Assembly: GCF_004402375.1 (NCBI RefSeq)
Contig: NZ_SOGJ01000011.1
Location: forward strand, 248,001-312,000
Origin: Cryobacterium breve
GTDB taxonomy: Bacteria > Actinomycetota > Actinomycetes > Actinomycetales > Microbacteriaceae
Direction: 5' to 3'
Length of the DNA: 64,000 nt
Shown piece by piece: positions 52,751 through 60,843 of the stretch. The notes beneath the pieces are model-generated. The model did no database searches and was not told the DNA's origin. It saw nothing but the letters and a program-made list of their open reading frames with translations. The first letter of the stretch is position 1. The number at the start of each line of letters is the position of its first letter. Position numbers and translations under genes: made by a program.

Positions 52751-55677
52751 CGCTGCAGGGCCTTTCGGTCAGAAGTGACTTTGTCGATGGAACTTTGGGC
52801 ACGGGAGTCGAGGTGGAGGGCCTGCAGGGGGCGGGCGCCGCCATGGGCCGGGGCGGCATTCGGGAAGGACGCTGCGCCGATGATCACGGTGGTCGATGCC
52901 GGGGCGAGGGCGGCCAGCACCTGCACGAGGTCGCGCCCCGTCGGGTCGCCGGGCAGCCCCTCGCCGAGGTCGACGATGACGACGCCCGGGTTCTCGGTGA
53001 GCGCCGCGGCCACGAGCACGGCGGCCCGCTCGAGGGCGGAGAGCGAGGACACGCTCGCGCCTGGCCGGAGCGGGCCGGCTGCGTGGTCGCCCCGGCCGCG
53101 GCCGAGCGCCACGTTAAGGCGCTCGACCCAACCGGTGATAAGTGAACGCCGAGACCCGGCCCGGTACCACGGATGCGCCAGGTCCAGCCGTTCGGCAAGC
53201 AACTCCCCCACGGTCAGGCCGTTGTCACGGCTGTCGCCCACGTCGGCGAGCGCCACCATCCTGAGGGCGCGGGCACGTTCGGACGGCAGCGGGGCACCCT
53301 GCACCTGGAGGCGGCCGAACACTGGGTCGAGCCGGCCGGCCAATGTGGCGGCGACGACGCGGCGGCGGGTGGCTGAGCCGGTCATCATGACGACGGTTCC
53401 GGCGTCGACAGTCAGATCGAACGGGCCGAATGGGCTCTCAGGCAAACCGAAGACCGTCGCCTCAGCCGTGATGGCGCGAGTCTCACCAGTGGCCCACTCC
53501 TTGTCGGCCAGGTGCTGGCGCAATCCCTCACCCTCGATGTCCACGTTGGGAAGGATGCGGGAGAGCCAGCGTGGAAGCCACCAGGCGGCGTCGCCGGCGA
53601 GGGCCATGGCGGCCGGGACCAAAGTCATCCGCACCAGGAAAGCGTCAAGGAAGACTCCGATGGCGAGCGCGAAGGCGATGCCCTTGATCGGCCCGGTGCC
53701 TTCGGGCACGAACGCGAAGAACACGAAGAACATGATCAACGCGGCGGCGGTCACGACCCGGGCAGCGTGAGAGAACCCGTGCACAACGGATTCCCGGGCC
53801 AGGCCGGTCTTCACGAACTCCTCCCGCATACCCGAGACGAGGAACACCTCATAGTCCATGGCGAGACCGAAGAGCACGGCCATCAGAAGGATGGGCAGGA
53901 AGCTGAGGATCGGTCCGGGGGTCTCCACCCCGAGCAGGTCGGAGAACCAACCCCACTGGAAGATCGCCACGGTGGCGCCGATCGACGCGGCCACCGACAG
54001 CAGGAAGCCGAGGGCCGCCTTGATCGGCACGAAGATCGAGCGGAAAACCATGGTCAGCAGGATGATCGAGAGTCCGACCACGATCAGGGCGAACGGCACG
54101 AGCGCGTTGCTGAGGCGGTTGGAGATGTCGATCGACACCGCAGTCGCACCAGTGACGGTGATAGGGGTGCCCAGATCGTCATCAATCGACGGGGCGAGAT
54201 CGCGGATGGCCTGTACGAGCGCCTTGGTCTCGGGTGCGCTCGGTGCGCTCTTGGGCATGACCTGGATGATGGCGGTGTCAACGGTCGGGTTCGGGGTTCC
54301 CTGACCCACGAACGCTACGTCGGGCAGGGTGCGCAGTTCCGCGCCGATGGTGTCGAGGTCCCCGAAGATATCCGTGGTCTGGGTGATGTCGACGACGACG
54401 ATGAGCGGACCGTTATAGCCCGGGCCGAAGCCCTCTTCGAGCATGGTGAACGCCTCGCGCTGCGTCGAATCGGCCGGCTCGGACGCCCCGTCGGGGAGGT
54501 TCAAGTCAAGGCTGAGGGCCGGGATCGCCAGCGTTCCGAGCACGCCCACAACCAGAAGTACGGCCACGATCGGCGCCTTGAGCACAAGGTTCACCCAACG
54601 GTGGCCGAGCGTGGGGCGGCCGGTGTCGGGTCGGGTGGCGCGGCGGTGAGCGCGACTGCCGTCCTTGGGCGTGAGGCGCCCCTTGGCAAGGCCGAGCACG
54701 GCCGGAAGCAGCGTGACGGCCACGAAGATCGAGATCAGCACGGCGAAGGCCGCGCCGAGCCCCATCACACTCAGGAACGGGATCCCCACCACAAGCAGCC
54801 CGAGCAGGGCGATGATCACGGTGATCCCGGCGAAGACGACGGCGCTGCCGGCGGTGGCCACGGCCGAGGCCGCCGAGTCGTGCGGTTCGACCCCGTTGGC
54901 GAGCTGAGTTCGGTGCCGCGACAGGATGAAGAGCGCGTAGTCGATTCCGACGGCGAGCCCGAGCATCAGGGCGAGCATGGGCGCCGTGCTCGAGACGGGC
55001 ACGAATGCGGAGATCACGGTGATGCCGCCGATGGCGACGCCCACCCCGATCAGGGCCATCAGAAGCGGCATCCCGGCGGAGATCAGCGAGCCGAACGTGA
55101 TCACGAGCACCACGCCGGCGAAGATCAGGCCGAGCACCTCGGAGATGGTGATGCCGAAAGTGTTCTCCTGGAACACCTGGCCGCCGAAGGCGACCTCGAG
55201 GCCGACGTCCTCGGCGATGTCCCGAGTACCGGTCACACTCGCCAGGGTTTCCTCGGTGACGTCGGTCGACAGGCCCGACAACTGCACCTGGCTAAAGGCA
55301 CTCGCCGTGTCGTCCGAGACGGCACCCGACGCGTATTCGTCGAATGGCGTCAGCACCGAATCCACGCCGGCAACATCCGCGAGCTCGGCCGCCATGTCGA
55401 CGATGGCCGTGCGGTAGGGCTCGTCGTTGACGGATGCCCCGTCCGGCGCCGAGTAGACGACCTGCACGGCGGCGCCCGCGGCCTGCGGGAAGACCTCCCC
55501 GAGCTTGTCGATGGACTCCTGTGATTCGGTACCGGGGATCGCGTAGGACTCTTGGGTTTGGCCGCCAAGGGCGACCCCGACTCCGAGGATCCCGATCAGC
55601 AGCAGTGCCCAGATGCCGATCACCAGGCCTGCGCGCCGGTAGGCGAAGTGGCCGATTCGATAGAGGAGGGTTGCCAT
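52747..55677 (-). CDS. MMPL/RND transporter with degenerate ABC-ATPase-like C-terminal domain
   Basis: 976 residues. Residues 1-700 are a full MMPL transporter of two six-helix units, with helices at about 12-33, five between 170 and 345, one near 370, and the second set between about 525 and 690. The proton-relay GIDYALFILSRHRTQL lies in the first half and MDYEVFLVSGMREEF in the second. Residues about 735-960 resemble an ABC ATPase: TVDAGTVVMMTGSATRRRVV at the Walker A position lacks the GKS/T, then AGRLDPVFGRLQVQG. SSLSALERAAVLVAAALTEN stands in for the signature motif and PGVVIVDLGEGL for Walker B. It appears unable to hydrolyse ATP. The start is five bases after the tetR stop. Confidence 0.88.
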   Translation of the reverse strand: MATLLYRIGHFAYRRAGLVIGIWALLLIGILGVGVALGGQTQESYAIPGTESQESIDKLGEVFPQAAGAAVQVVYSAPDGASVNDEPYRTAIVDMAAELADVAGVDSVLTPFDEYASGAVSDDTASAFSQVQLSGLSTDVTEETLASVTGTRDIAEDVGLEVAFGGQVFQENTFGITISEVLGLIFAGVVLVITFGSLISAGMPLLMALIGVGVAIGGITVISAFVPVSSTAPMLALMLGLAVGIDYALFILSRHRTQLANGVEPHDSAASAVATAGSAVVFAGITVIIALLGLLVVGIPFLSVMGLGAAFAVLISIFVAVTLLPAVLGLAKGRLTPKDGSRAHRRATRPDTGRPTLGHRWVNLVLKAPIVAVLLVVGVLGTLAIPALSLDLNLPDGASEPADSTQREAFTMLEEGFGPGYNGPLIVVVDITQTTDIFGDLDTIGAELRTLPDVAFVGQGTPNPTVDTAIIQVMPKSAPSAPETKALVQAIRDLAPSIDDDLGTPITVTGATAVSIDISNRLSNALVPFALIVVGLSIILLTMVFRSIFVPIKAALGFLLSVAASIGATVAIFQWGWFSDLLGVETPGPILSFLPILLMAVLFGLAMDYEVFLVSGMREEFVKTGLARESVVHGFSHAARVVTAAALIMFFVFFAFVPEGTGPIKGIAFALAIGVFLDAFLVRMTLVPAAMALAGDAAWWLPRWLSRILPNVDIEGEGLRQHLADKEWATGETRAITAEATVFGLPESPFGPFDLTVDAGTVVMMTGSATRRRVVAATLAGRLDPVFGRLQVQGAPLPSERARALRMVALADVGDSRDNGLTVGELLAERLDLAHPWYRAGSRRSLITGWVERLNVALGRGRGDHAAGPLRPGASVSSLSALERAAVLVAAALTENPGVVIVDLGEGLPGDPTGRDLVQVLAALAPASTTVIIGAASFPNAAPAHGGARPLQALHLDSRAQSSIDKVTSDRKALQR

Positions 55678-55682
55678 GGGTG

Positions 55683-56300
55683 CTACTTCCGGGACGGGGT
55701 GGTGCGAACGGTGACGGGGGCAAGCAGTTCGGTGACGACGGCCAGCAGAGCCGGACGAATCTCGTCGACCGGGGCGATCTCTTCGCCGAGAAATGTCATT
55801 CCCGCGACGAGAGTGTAGGCGGCACCGCCGAGGGCAATACCGAAACGGATGCGGTCCTCCGTGCTGGCCTCACCGTGGCAGAGAGTGTCGGACAGCCGCA
55901 CGATCAGTACGCCCGCCCGGTCGATCACAGGAATGCCGCGCAGCGACTGGGATTGGTTGATGAAGGTGTGCAGCTCGAGTCGAAACTCGAGGATGAAGTC
56001 AATGAAGTCGTTCACAAACCGTCGCCGGCTCTCGACGGTCTCAGCTGTGGCGAGGAACCGTTCGAGAATGGCTTCCAACCGGTCGATGGCCGGGGTGAGC
56101 ACCTCCTCGAGCAGAGCCTCCTTGGAGGCGAAGTGGTAGAGCACGCTCGACTTCGAGTAGCCGGCTGCGTCGGCGATCTGCTGCAACGACGTGCCCGCGA
56201 AGCCGACGGAGGCGAATTGATCCAACGCTGTCGCCCGCAGTTCGCCACTGGCACTCGGTCGGGCGGTCGCTGGCGTGGGAACGGATGCATCTGAGGTCAC
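55683..56300 (-). CDS. TetR-family repressor of the MMPL operon
   Basis: 205 residues from a GTG. Helix-turn-helix at about 20-65 (ATALDQFASVGFAGTSLQQI and GYSKSSVLYHFASKEALLEE) and a helical C-terminal domain. It is the first gene of tetR-mmpL-yhgE. No ribosome-binding site is visible before the GTG, and the two operator palindromes begin 14 bases upstream, so the transcript may be leaderless and the promoter overlaps the operators. The inducer is unknown, presumably a substrate of the exporter. Confidence 0.88.
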   Translation of the reverse strand: MTSDASVPTPATARPSASGELRATALDQFASVGFAGTSLQQIADAAGYSKSSVLYHFASKEALLEEVLTPAIDRLEAILERFLATAETVESRRRFVNDFIDFILEFRLELHTFINQSQSLRGIPVIDRAGVLIVRLSDTLCHGEASTEDRIRFGIALGGAAYTLVAGMTFLGEEIAPVDEIRPALLAVVTELLAPVTVRTTPSRK

Positions 56301-56313
56301 CCGGCTACGCTAG

Positions 56314-56329
56314 CTGACCGATCGGTCAG
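56314..56329. promoter_or_regulatory. TetR operator 1
   Basis: CTGACCGATCGGTCAG is a perfect 16-bp palindrome just upstream of the tetR GTG at 56300. A second, near-identical site is 19 bp further on. Confidence 0.8.
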
Positions 56330-56332
56330 ATC

Positions 56333-56348
56333 CTGTCCGATCGGTCAG
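56333..56348. promoter_or_regulatory. TetR operator 2
   Basis: CTGTCCGATCGGTCAG differs from operator 1 at one base. The 19-bp centre distance (just under two helical turns) puts two dimers on nearly the same face, suggesting cooperative binding. It also lies 60 bases from the divergent small membrane protein gene at 56408. Confidence 0.75.
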
Positions 56349-56407
56349 ATTGTCGGGAAACACGCAGCCGGGGGTTATCCGGGTTAACGTGAGTACTGGA
56401 GGTCTAC

Positions 56408-56596
56408 ATGCGAAAGTTCGTTTTCAGCAGTGCAATGATCGGCGTACTCGCCGGTGGATGGAACATCCTGCGCGCCACCCGTACCGGTCCACGCGACTGG
56501 CGTCTGGCGTTGATGTGGATCGGCTGGCTGCTCAGCAGCGCCGTGGCCATCGGCACGGTCATCCAGGATGCCGACGACCGCCAGATCGAGACCTAA
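56408..56596 (+). CDS. small membrane protein, unknown
   Basis: 62 residues with GGAGG well placed before the ATG. Two hydrophobic stretches, FSSAMIGVLAGGWNILRA near residues 6-23 and RLALMWIGWLLSSAVAIGTV near 32-51, flank a short basic turn. The tail is acidic (DADDRQIET). It is divergent from the TetR gene. No family recognised. The ribosome-binding site and composition make it a likely real gene. Confidence 0.65.
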   Translation: MRKFVFSSAMIGVLAGGWNILRATRTGPRDWRLALMWIGWLLSSAVAIGTVIQDADDRQIET

Positions 56597-56688
56597 CTCG
56601 CCCCGCGCCCGGCGTGTCAGCGGGGCTCGGCACCCGGGCAGCGGCACACTGAGAAGACTACGGGCATGATCGCCGAAAGGGGCTCCCT

Positions 56689-57126
56689 ATGTTTGGTCGT
56701 CGACGTCGCGTCGCACCGGTTGCACCGGTCAGTCCCCCGCCCGTTCCTGAGCTCAGCGATGCCCAGGTTTTCGAACTCCTGCACTCTCAGATCTCCCGTC
56801 TGGTCGGCCCGCAGGGTCAGTGGACCCTGGTCCCCCGGAGTGCCGACGACACCGACGTGATCTTCCACGGTCTGAAGGCTCACCAAATCTCGTCCTCCCT
56901 CGCGAACGTGCTACGCGCAGCGACCGCCGTGCTGCGCGGCGAGGTCACCGCCGAACCCACGGCCCTGCCCTTCACCCCGGCCCCTATCTCCGTGTGGGCC
57001 GAACCCGAGCGATCCTTTCTACCTACTTCCGTGCCTGCATCCGTTCCGACGACATCGGTGACGCTACCGCGCTTCTCCTCCGCAGAGTCTCTCGAGTCAA
57101 AGGTTCACGCCCGGCTCGTTGCCTGA
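56689..57126 (+). CDS. hypothetical soluble protein
   Basis: 145 residues. AAAGGGG lies before the ATG. A basic, Pro/Val-rich start (MFGRRRRVAPVAPVSPP) is followed by an alpha/beta-looking domain at about 22-95 (LSDAQVFELLHSQISRLVGP, DDTDVIFHGLKAHQISSSLA) and a Pro/Ser/Thr-rich tail. I do not recognise it. It is a single gene in the plus direction, 92 bases after the small membrane protein. Confidence 0.6.
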   Translation: MFGRRRRVAPVAPVSPPPVPELSDAQVFELLHSQISRLVGPQGQWTLVPRSADDTDVIFHGLKAHQISSSLANVLRAATAVLRGEVTAEPTALPFTPAPISVWAEPERSFLPTSVPASVPTTSVTLPRFSSAESLESKVHARLVA

Positions 57127-57677
57127 CCTGCCTCAGCGCTCAGTCTCCCGACGCATGTGTTGGATCGCGGCGATCGCTCTAGCTTGCGCCGAGCTCCGGA
57201 GGATGCCCCGCGACGCGTCCGAATACAGTCAGCACGGGCAGCAACCTTCCCTGCGGCCTGGCCTCCGGATTTCAGGGTTGTCCGCCTGCTGGGCAGTGCG
57301 ATCTCGCGGCCCAGGTTATGGATCGCGGCGGATGTTCTCTCCTGCGCCTGCTTCCCGAAGGTGCGCCGCGACCCGCAGATGGGTTGCACGAGCGGCACGG
57401 CAACTGCAAAGTGCTTCCAGGCGCTCAGCGCCGAGAGCCGGTTCGCGACCCTGTTTCGCCTCGGCAGCGTGAAACGGCCCGAGACTCGCGCGGCGAAGAT
57501 GGCGACCCACGTCTACGTGCTCGAGCGCGGAGACAGCCTCCACCCCGAAACCCCCGGCAACGGCCATCCCCACCATCTCCGGGACCGTGGTCGGGGATGG
57601 GCATCTATAGAGTTCCGTCGAATTCTTTGTAGGTCTCCTCCGAGATCGGGTTGCCGCGGAATTCTAGATTGAAGAAC
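57127..57677. other. about 550 bp without a convincing gene
   Basis: A plus-strand frame of 171 codons (57157-57672) spans the stretch but has no homology I recognise and an Arg/Ser/Pro-rich composition. Two diverged 60-bp pieces, 57162-57222 and 57317-57377, resemble each other (both contain TGGATCGCGGCG and a CCGCGAC block), suggesting an old duplication. TTCCGTCGAATTC near 57611 equals half of the convergent-junction palindrome arm, without a partner. The bioY promoter should lie near the end. Confidence 0.4.
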
Positions 57678-58322
57678 ATGACTGCCAGCACCCGCCTTGC
57701 CCGCACCCCGGCACCCCGCACCCTGAGCGTTCGCGATTTAGCGCAGATCGCCATCTTCGCCGCCCTGATCGCCGCGCTCGGTCTCCCCGGCGCCCTGAGC
57801 ATCGGGGCGGTGGCCGTGCCGATCACCTTCCAGACCCTCGGCGTCATGCTGGCCGGAGCCGTTCTCGGGGCGCGCAAGGGTTTCTTCGCCGTTCTCCTCC
57901 TGCTCTCCCTCGTCGCGGCGGGCCTGCCGCTGCTCTCCGGTGGGCGCGGCGGCATCGTGTGGTTCACCACCTCACCCTCGGCCGGCTACCTTTACGGCTG
58001 GCTGCTGGGCGTCCTGGTCATCGGATACCTGACCAGCCTCCTTCTCCCGCGCTACCGGCTCTGGGCGGCGCTGGGCGCCACCGCCCTCGGCGGCATCGTC
58101 GTGGTCTATCTGGTCGGCGTGCCCGTCACCGCGATCAACCTGGGCCTGCCGATCTGGGTCGCACTCGTCGACTCCGCAAAGTTCCTGCCCGGCGACTTGG
58201 TCAAGGTGGTCGTGACCGTGCTGGTAGCCCGCCAGGTGCACAAGGCCTACCCGGGGCTGATCCCCAGTCGCCGTCGCGCCGAAGGCACCGCCACCACCGG
58301 AGCAGTCACCACCGCGTCATGA
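57678..58322 (+). CDS. bioY: biotin transporter substrate-binding S component BioY
   Basis: 214 residues from the ATG at 57678. Six helices and the BioY pattern: LAQIAIFAALIAALGLPGAL, PITFQTLGVMLAGAVLGARK with the conserved substrate-binding loop, FTTSPSAGYLYGWLLGVLVI and the final helix. It captures biotin for an energy-coupling-factor transporter. It shares ATGA with bioM. The ECF complex is complete here: BioY, BioM, BioN. Confidence 0.95.
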   Translation: MTASTRLARTPAPRTLSVRDLAQIAIFAALIAALGLPGALSIGAVAVPITFQTLGVMLAGAVLGARKGFFAVLLLLSLVAAGLPLLSGGRGGIVWFTTSPSAGYLYGWLLGVLVIGYLTSLLLPRYRLWAALGATALGGIVVVYLVGVPVTAINLGLPIWVALVDSAKFLPGDLVKVVVTVLVARQVHKAYPGLIPSRRRAEGTATTGAVTTAS

Positions 58323-58999
58323 GCACGATCGACTTCGACGACGTCTCTCATGCTTTCGGCGAACGGATGGTGCTGCGGGGCATCCGTCTGCACCTCACCG
58401 AACAGCGCATTGGCATCGTCGGGGCGAATGGCTCCGGCAAGTCCACGCTGGTGCGCCTGATCAACGGTCTGATCAAGCCAGACAGGGGCACTGTGACGGT
58501 CGACGGCCTCGACGTGGCTCGGAACGCCAAGGCGGTGCGTCGGCAAGTCGGCTTCATCTTCACCAACCCGGACAATCAGATCGTGATGCCCACCGTCGCC
58601 GAAGACGTGGCCTTCACCCTGCGACGGCGCGGGCTGACCCCGATCCAGATCGCGACCCGCACGCAGGCCGCGCTCGAGCGTTTCGGGCTCGATCAGCACG
58701 CCGACCACCCGGCCCACCGACTGTCGGGCGGTCAGAAACAGCTGCTCGCCCTCGCAGCCGTGCTCGTGGCGGAACCCGCGATCGTGGTCGCCGACGAACC
58801 AACCACTCTGCTCGACGCCCGCAATTCCAGGCGCATCACGGAGCTCCTGCTCGGCCTGAGCCAGCAGGTCGTCGTGGTGACCCACCAGCTCGACCTACTC
58901 GCGGACTTCGACCGAGTGATCGTGATCGAAGACGGCCAAGTGGTTGCCGACGATTCCCCGGCTGCCGCGCTCAGCGCCTACCGGGGGCTTCTGGCATGA
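58319..58999 (+). CDS. bioM: energy-coupling factor ATPase BioM
   Basis: 226 residues, a CbiO-like ABC ATPase. Walker A GANGSGKSTLVRLINGLI, Q-loop region IFTNPDNQIVMPTVAEDVAF, signature RLSGGQKQLLALAAVLVAEP, Walker B IVVADEPTTLLDARN and the switch His VVTHQ. It powers biotin import. The start shares ATGA with the bioY stop. Confidence 0.95.
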   Translation: MSTIDFDDVSHAFGERMVLRGIRLHLTEQRIGIVGANGSGKSTLVRLINGLIKPDRGTVTVDGLDVARNAKAVRRQVGFIFTNPDNQIVMPTVAEDVAFTLRRRGLTPIQIATRTQAALERFGLDQHADHPAHRLSGGQKQLLALAAVLVAEPAIVVADEPTTLLDARNSRRITELLLGLSQQVVVVTHQLDLLADFDRVIVIEDGQVVADDSPAAALSAYRGLLA

Positions 59000-59009
59000 G
59001 CGGGTCGGT

Positions 59010-59603
59010 ATGATCGGGCTCTACTCCCCCGGCCATTCTCTGGTGCACCGTGCACCGATGCTGCTCAAGCTCGTGCTGCTCTCCTTCGCCGTGCTCGGAG
59101 TCGGGCTGCTGGGCGAGCTGTGGCAGCTGAGCCTGTGCCTGTTCGCCGTCGCGGCCCTGTTCCTGGTGGCACGCATTCCCCTCGGCGCGGCCTGGAAGCA
59201 GATCGGACCGATCCTCTGGATCCTGGTCGTCGCCGTGCCGCTCCAGGCCCTGTTCGCCGGCTGGGCCACGGCCGGCCTTATGGCGGGCCGGCTTCTGATC
59301 GCCGTGGCACTGGCAGCCCTGTTCACGCTGACCACGACGGTCACAGCCGTGCTCGAGGGATCCCAGAAGCTGCTCCGACCGCTACGGCGCTGGGTTGACG
59401 CCGACCGTGTGGGCCTGCTCCTCGCCCTCACCCTGCGGTGCATCCCGCTCGTCGCCGAAATCGTCACCGAGGTGATCGAGGCGCGCCGGGCGCGTGGCAC
59501 CCAGGGCTCCCTGCTCGCCCTCGCGGTTCCGGTGGTCGTGCGCTCCCTGTATGCGGCGGATGCGATCGGCGAGGCACTGGCCGCCCGCGGCCTCGACGAC
59601 TGA
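59010..59603 (+). CDS. bioN: energy-coupling factor transmembrane protein BioN
   Basis: 197 residues from the ATG at 59010, ten bases after bioM. About four to five helices and the two short coupling motifs of EcfT proteins: EARRARG near residue 155 and ALAARGLDD at the end. It links BioM ATPase action to BioY. A second in-frame start at 58944 overlaps bioM and is less likely. Confidence 0.92.
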   Translation: MIGLYSPGHSLVHRAPMLLKLVLLSFAVLGVGLLGELWQLSLCLFAVAALFLVARIPLGAAWKQIGPILWILVVAVPLQALFAGWATAGLMAGRLLIAVALAALFTLTTTVTAVLEGSQKLLRPLRRWVDADRVGLLLALTLRCIPLVAEIVTEVIEARRARGTQGSLLALAVPVVVRSLYAADAIGEALAARGLDD

Positions 59604-59678
59604 GACTCCCCACGGGCTAGGTTGGTGAGAGGCGGCAGGTACGGCCGCATCGACCACGAATGTGATGAGCGAAGTGCG

Positions 59679-60485
59679 ATGACTGTCAACCCGAGTCCCA
59701 ACCCGGCCACGCTGACTCCGGCGCGACGGGCCGGGCGATTGCGACGCATCATCCGCGCCGGAGGCTGGTGCAGCCTGACTGCGTTCGCGCTCGTCGTGAT
59801 CGTTTTCCTGGCTTGGGCCAACACGGTGCGTCTGGCCGACCGGGCGGCCGCCGACCAGGTTTTAGCCAACCCGAACGTGAGCGTCACCGACACTGCGACG
59901 GCGGTCATCCTCGCTCCCGTCGACGGCGCCCGCGACGCTGCCGGCACCGGTCTGGTCTTCATTCCCGGCGCCCGCGTCGACCCCTACGCCTACCTCTACA
60001 AGCTGAGCGGAACGGTCGAACGCACCGGGGCCACGGTCGTCATCGCCAAACCGGTGCTCAACCTCGCCATCCTTGACCAGCGGCCGCTGTCCACCTTCAC
60101 CTCCACCGCGCCCGAGGTATCCACCTGGTTCGTGGGTGGCCATTCCGTTGGCGGCGTGCGCGCCTGAATGCTGGCCGACGACGCTGAGGTGGCCGGGCTG
60201 GTGCTGTTCGGCAGCTACTGCGCGGCCACACCAGGGCGCTCCGACCTGAGAGTGCTCAGCCTCAGTGGCGGCGTCGACGGGCTGAGCACGCCGGAGAAGA
60301 TCGCAGAGACCGCGGCCCTACTTCCGGATGACACCCATTTCGTCGAACTCATGGGCGCCAACCACGCCCGGTTCGGCGATTACGGGGTGGAGAACGGCGA
60401 CGGCGTGGCCACCACGTCAACGGATGTCGTGGCCGCCGAAATCACGCGCGAACTCACTGCGTTCCTCACGAAGCACACCTCGTAG
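59679..60485 (+). pseudogene. alpha/beta hydrolase interrupted by an in-frame TGA
   Basis: One continuous frame of 269 codons encodes a membrane-anchored alpha/beta hydrolase of the YdeN/AB_hydrolase_5-like type. An N-terminal helix lies near residues 28-50, followed by GTGLVFIPGARVDPYAYLYK and the nucleophile elbow WFVGGHSVGGVRA. Then TGA at 60165-60167 interrupts the reading. The frame continues at once with MLADDAEVAGLVLFGSYCAA and ends with the Asp/His part GANHARFGDYG. Family members have a Cys or similar residue at the TGA position, so TGC to TGA is a likely point mutation. The ATG directly after the TGA could allow restart, but the halves alone would be inactive. Confidence 0.75.
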
Positions 60486-60551
60486 TCGACAGCCTCGCCC
60501 GGCCTGCGGTGGCGCGGCACACTGAACCGGTCAACACCTGGAACCCGATCA

Positions 60552-60716
60552 GTGGAAGACGGCTCGGGCATTCTGGCCGACTTCGATTCAAACTTCGACA
60601 CCACGGCGTTCTCCAGCGCCACAGAGTCCATCGCCGAGACCGTCGCCGTCGAATTCGGCGAGGTCACGAGGGCCACGGCCCGGGCCGGCTTGATCGCATC
60701 CGCTCTGTGTCGGTGA
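60552..60716 (+). CDS. possible small open reading frame, unknown
   Basis: A GTG-started frame of 54 codons reads VEDGSGILADFDSNFDTTAF and continues SSATESIAETVAVEFGEVTR, with protein-like acidic composition. There is no clear ribosome-binding site and no family I recognise. It lies between the broken hydrolase and the terminator at 60784. It could be the end of a decayed gene. Low confidence. Confidence 0.25.
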   Translation: MEDGSGILADFDSNFDTTAFSSATESIAETVAVEFGEVTRATARAGLIASALCR

Positions 60717-60783
60717 ATGCTTCGGAGGCGGCTACGGTGACGGTGGATGTCCCGGTGAATGTCACTCCCACCGTCGAGACGCA

Positions 60784-60816
60784 GCAAAGCCCAGGTCAAG
60801 GTGACCTGGGCTTTGC
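60784..60816. terminator. strong bidirectional terminator
   Basis: GCAAAGCCCAGGTCA and TGACCTGGGCTTTGC form a perfect 15-bp stem with the 3-base loop AGG. T-rich stem ends (CTTTGC) on both strands and the position between convergent genes fit shared termination of the hydrolase side and of opuAC. Confidence 0.9.
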
Positions 60817-60843
60817 GTGCTGCTGTTCGTGCGGCGTGCGGTG

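Noticed and set aside
53512..55524. 670-codon plus-strand open frame with His/Asp/Glu-rich product
   Set aside because: Antisense to mmpL; the HEDRD-like composition is the reverse complement of hydrophobic helix codons.
57605..57625. Fourth copy of the convergent-junction palindrome
   Set aside because: Only one arm-like piece (TTCCGTCGAATTC) is present and the second arm is missing; it is also not in a convergent junction.
57157..57672. 171-codon plus-strand frame before bioY
   Set aside because: No family, Arg/Pro/Ser-rich, no ribosome-binding site; contains a duplicated 60-bp piece and seems non-coding.
60165..60167. Selenocysteine at the in-frame TGA of the hydrolase
   Set aside because: The following hairpin is short and not a convincing SECIS, no selenocysteine genes are in the window, and a single-base nonsense mutation explains it.
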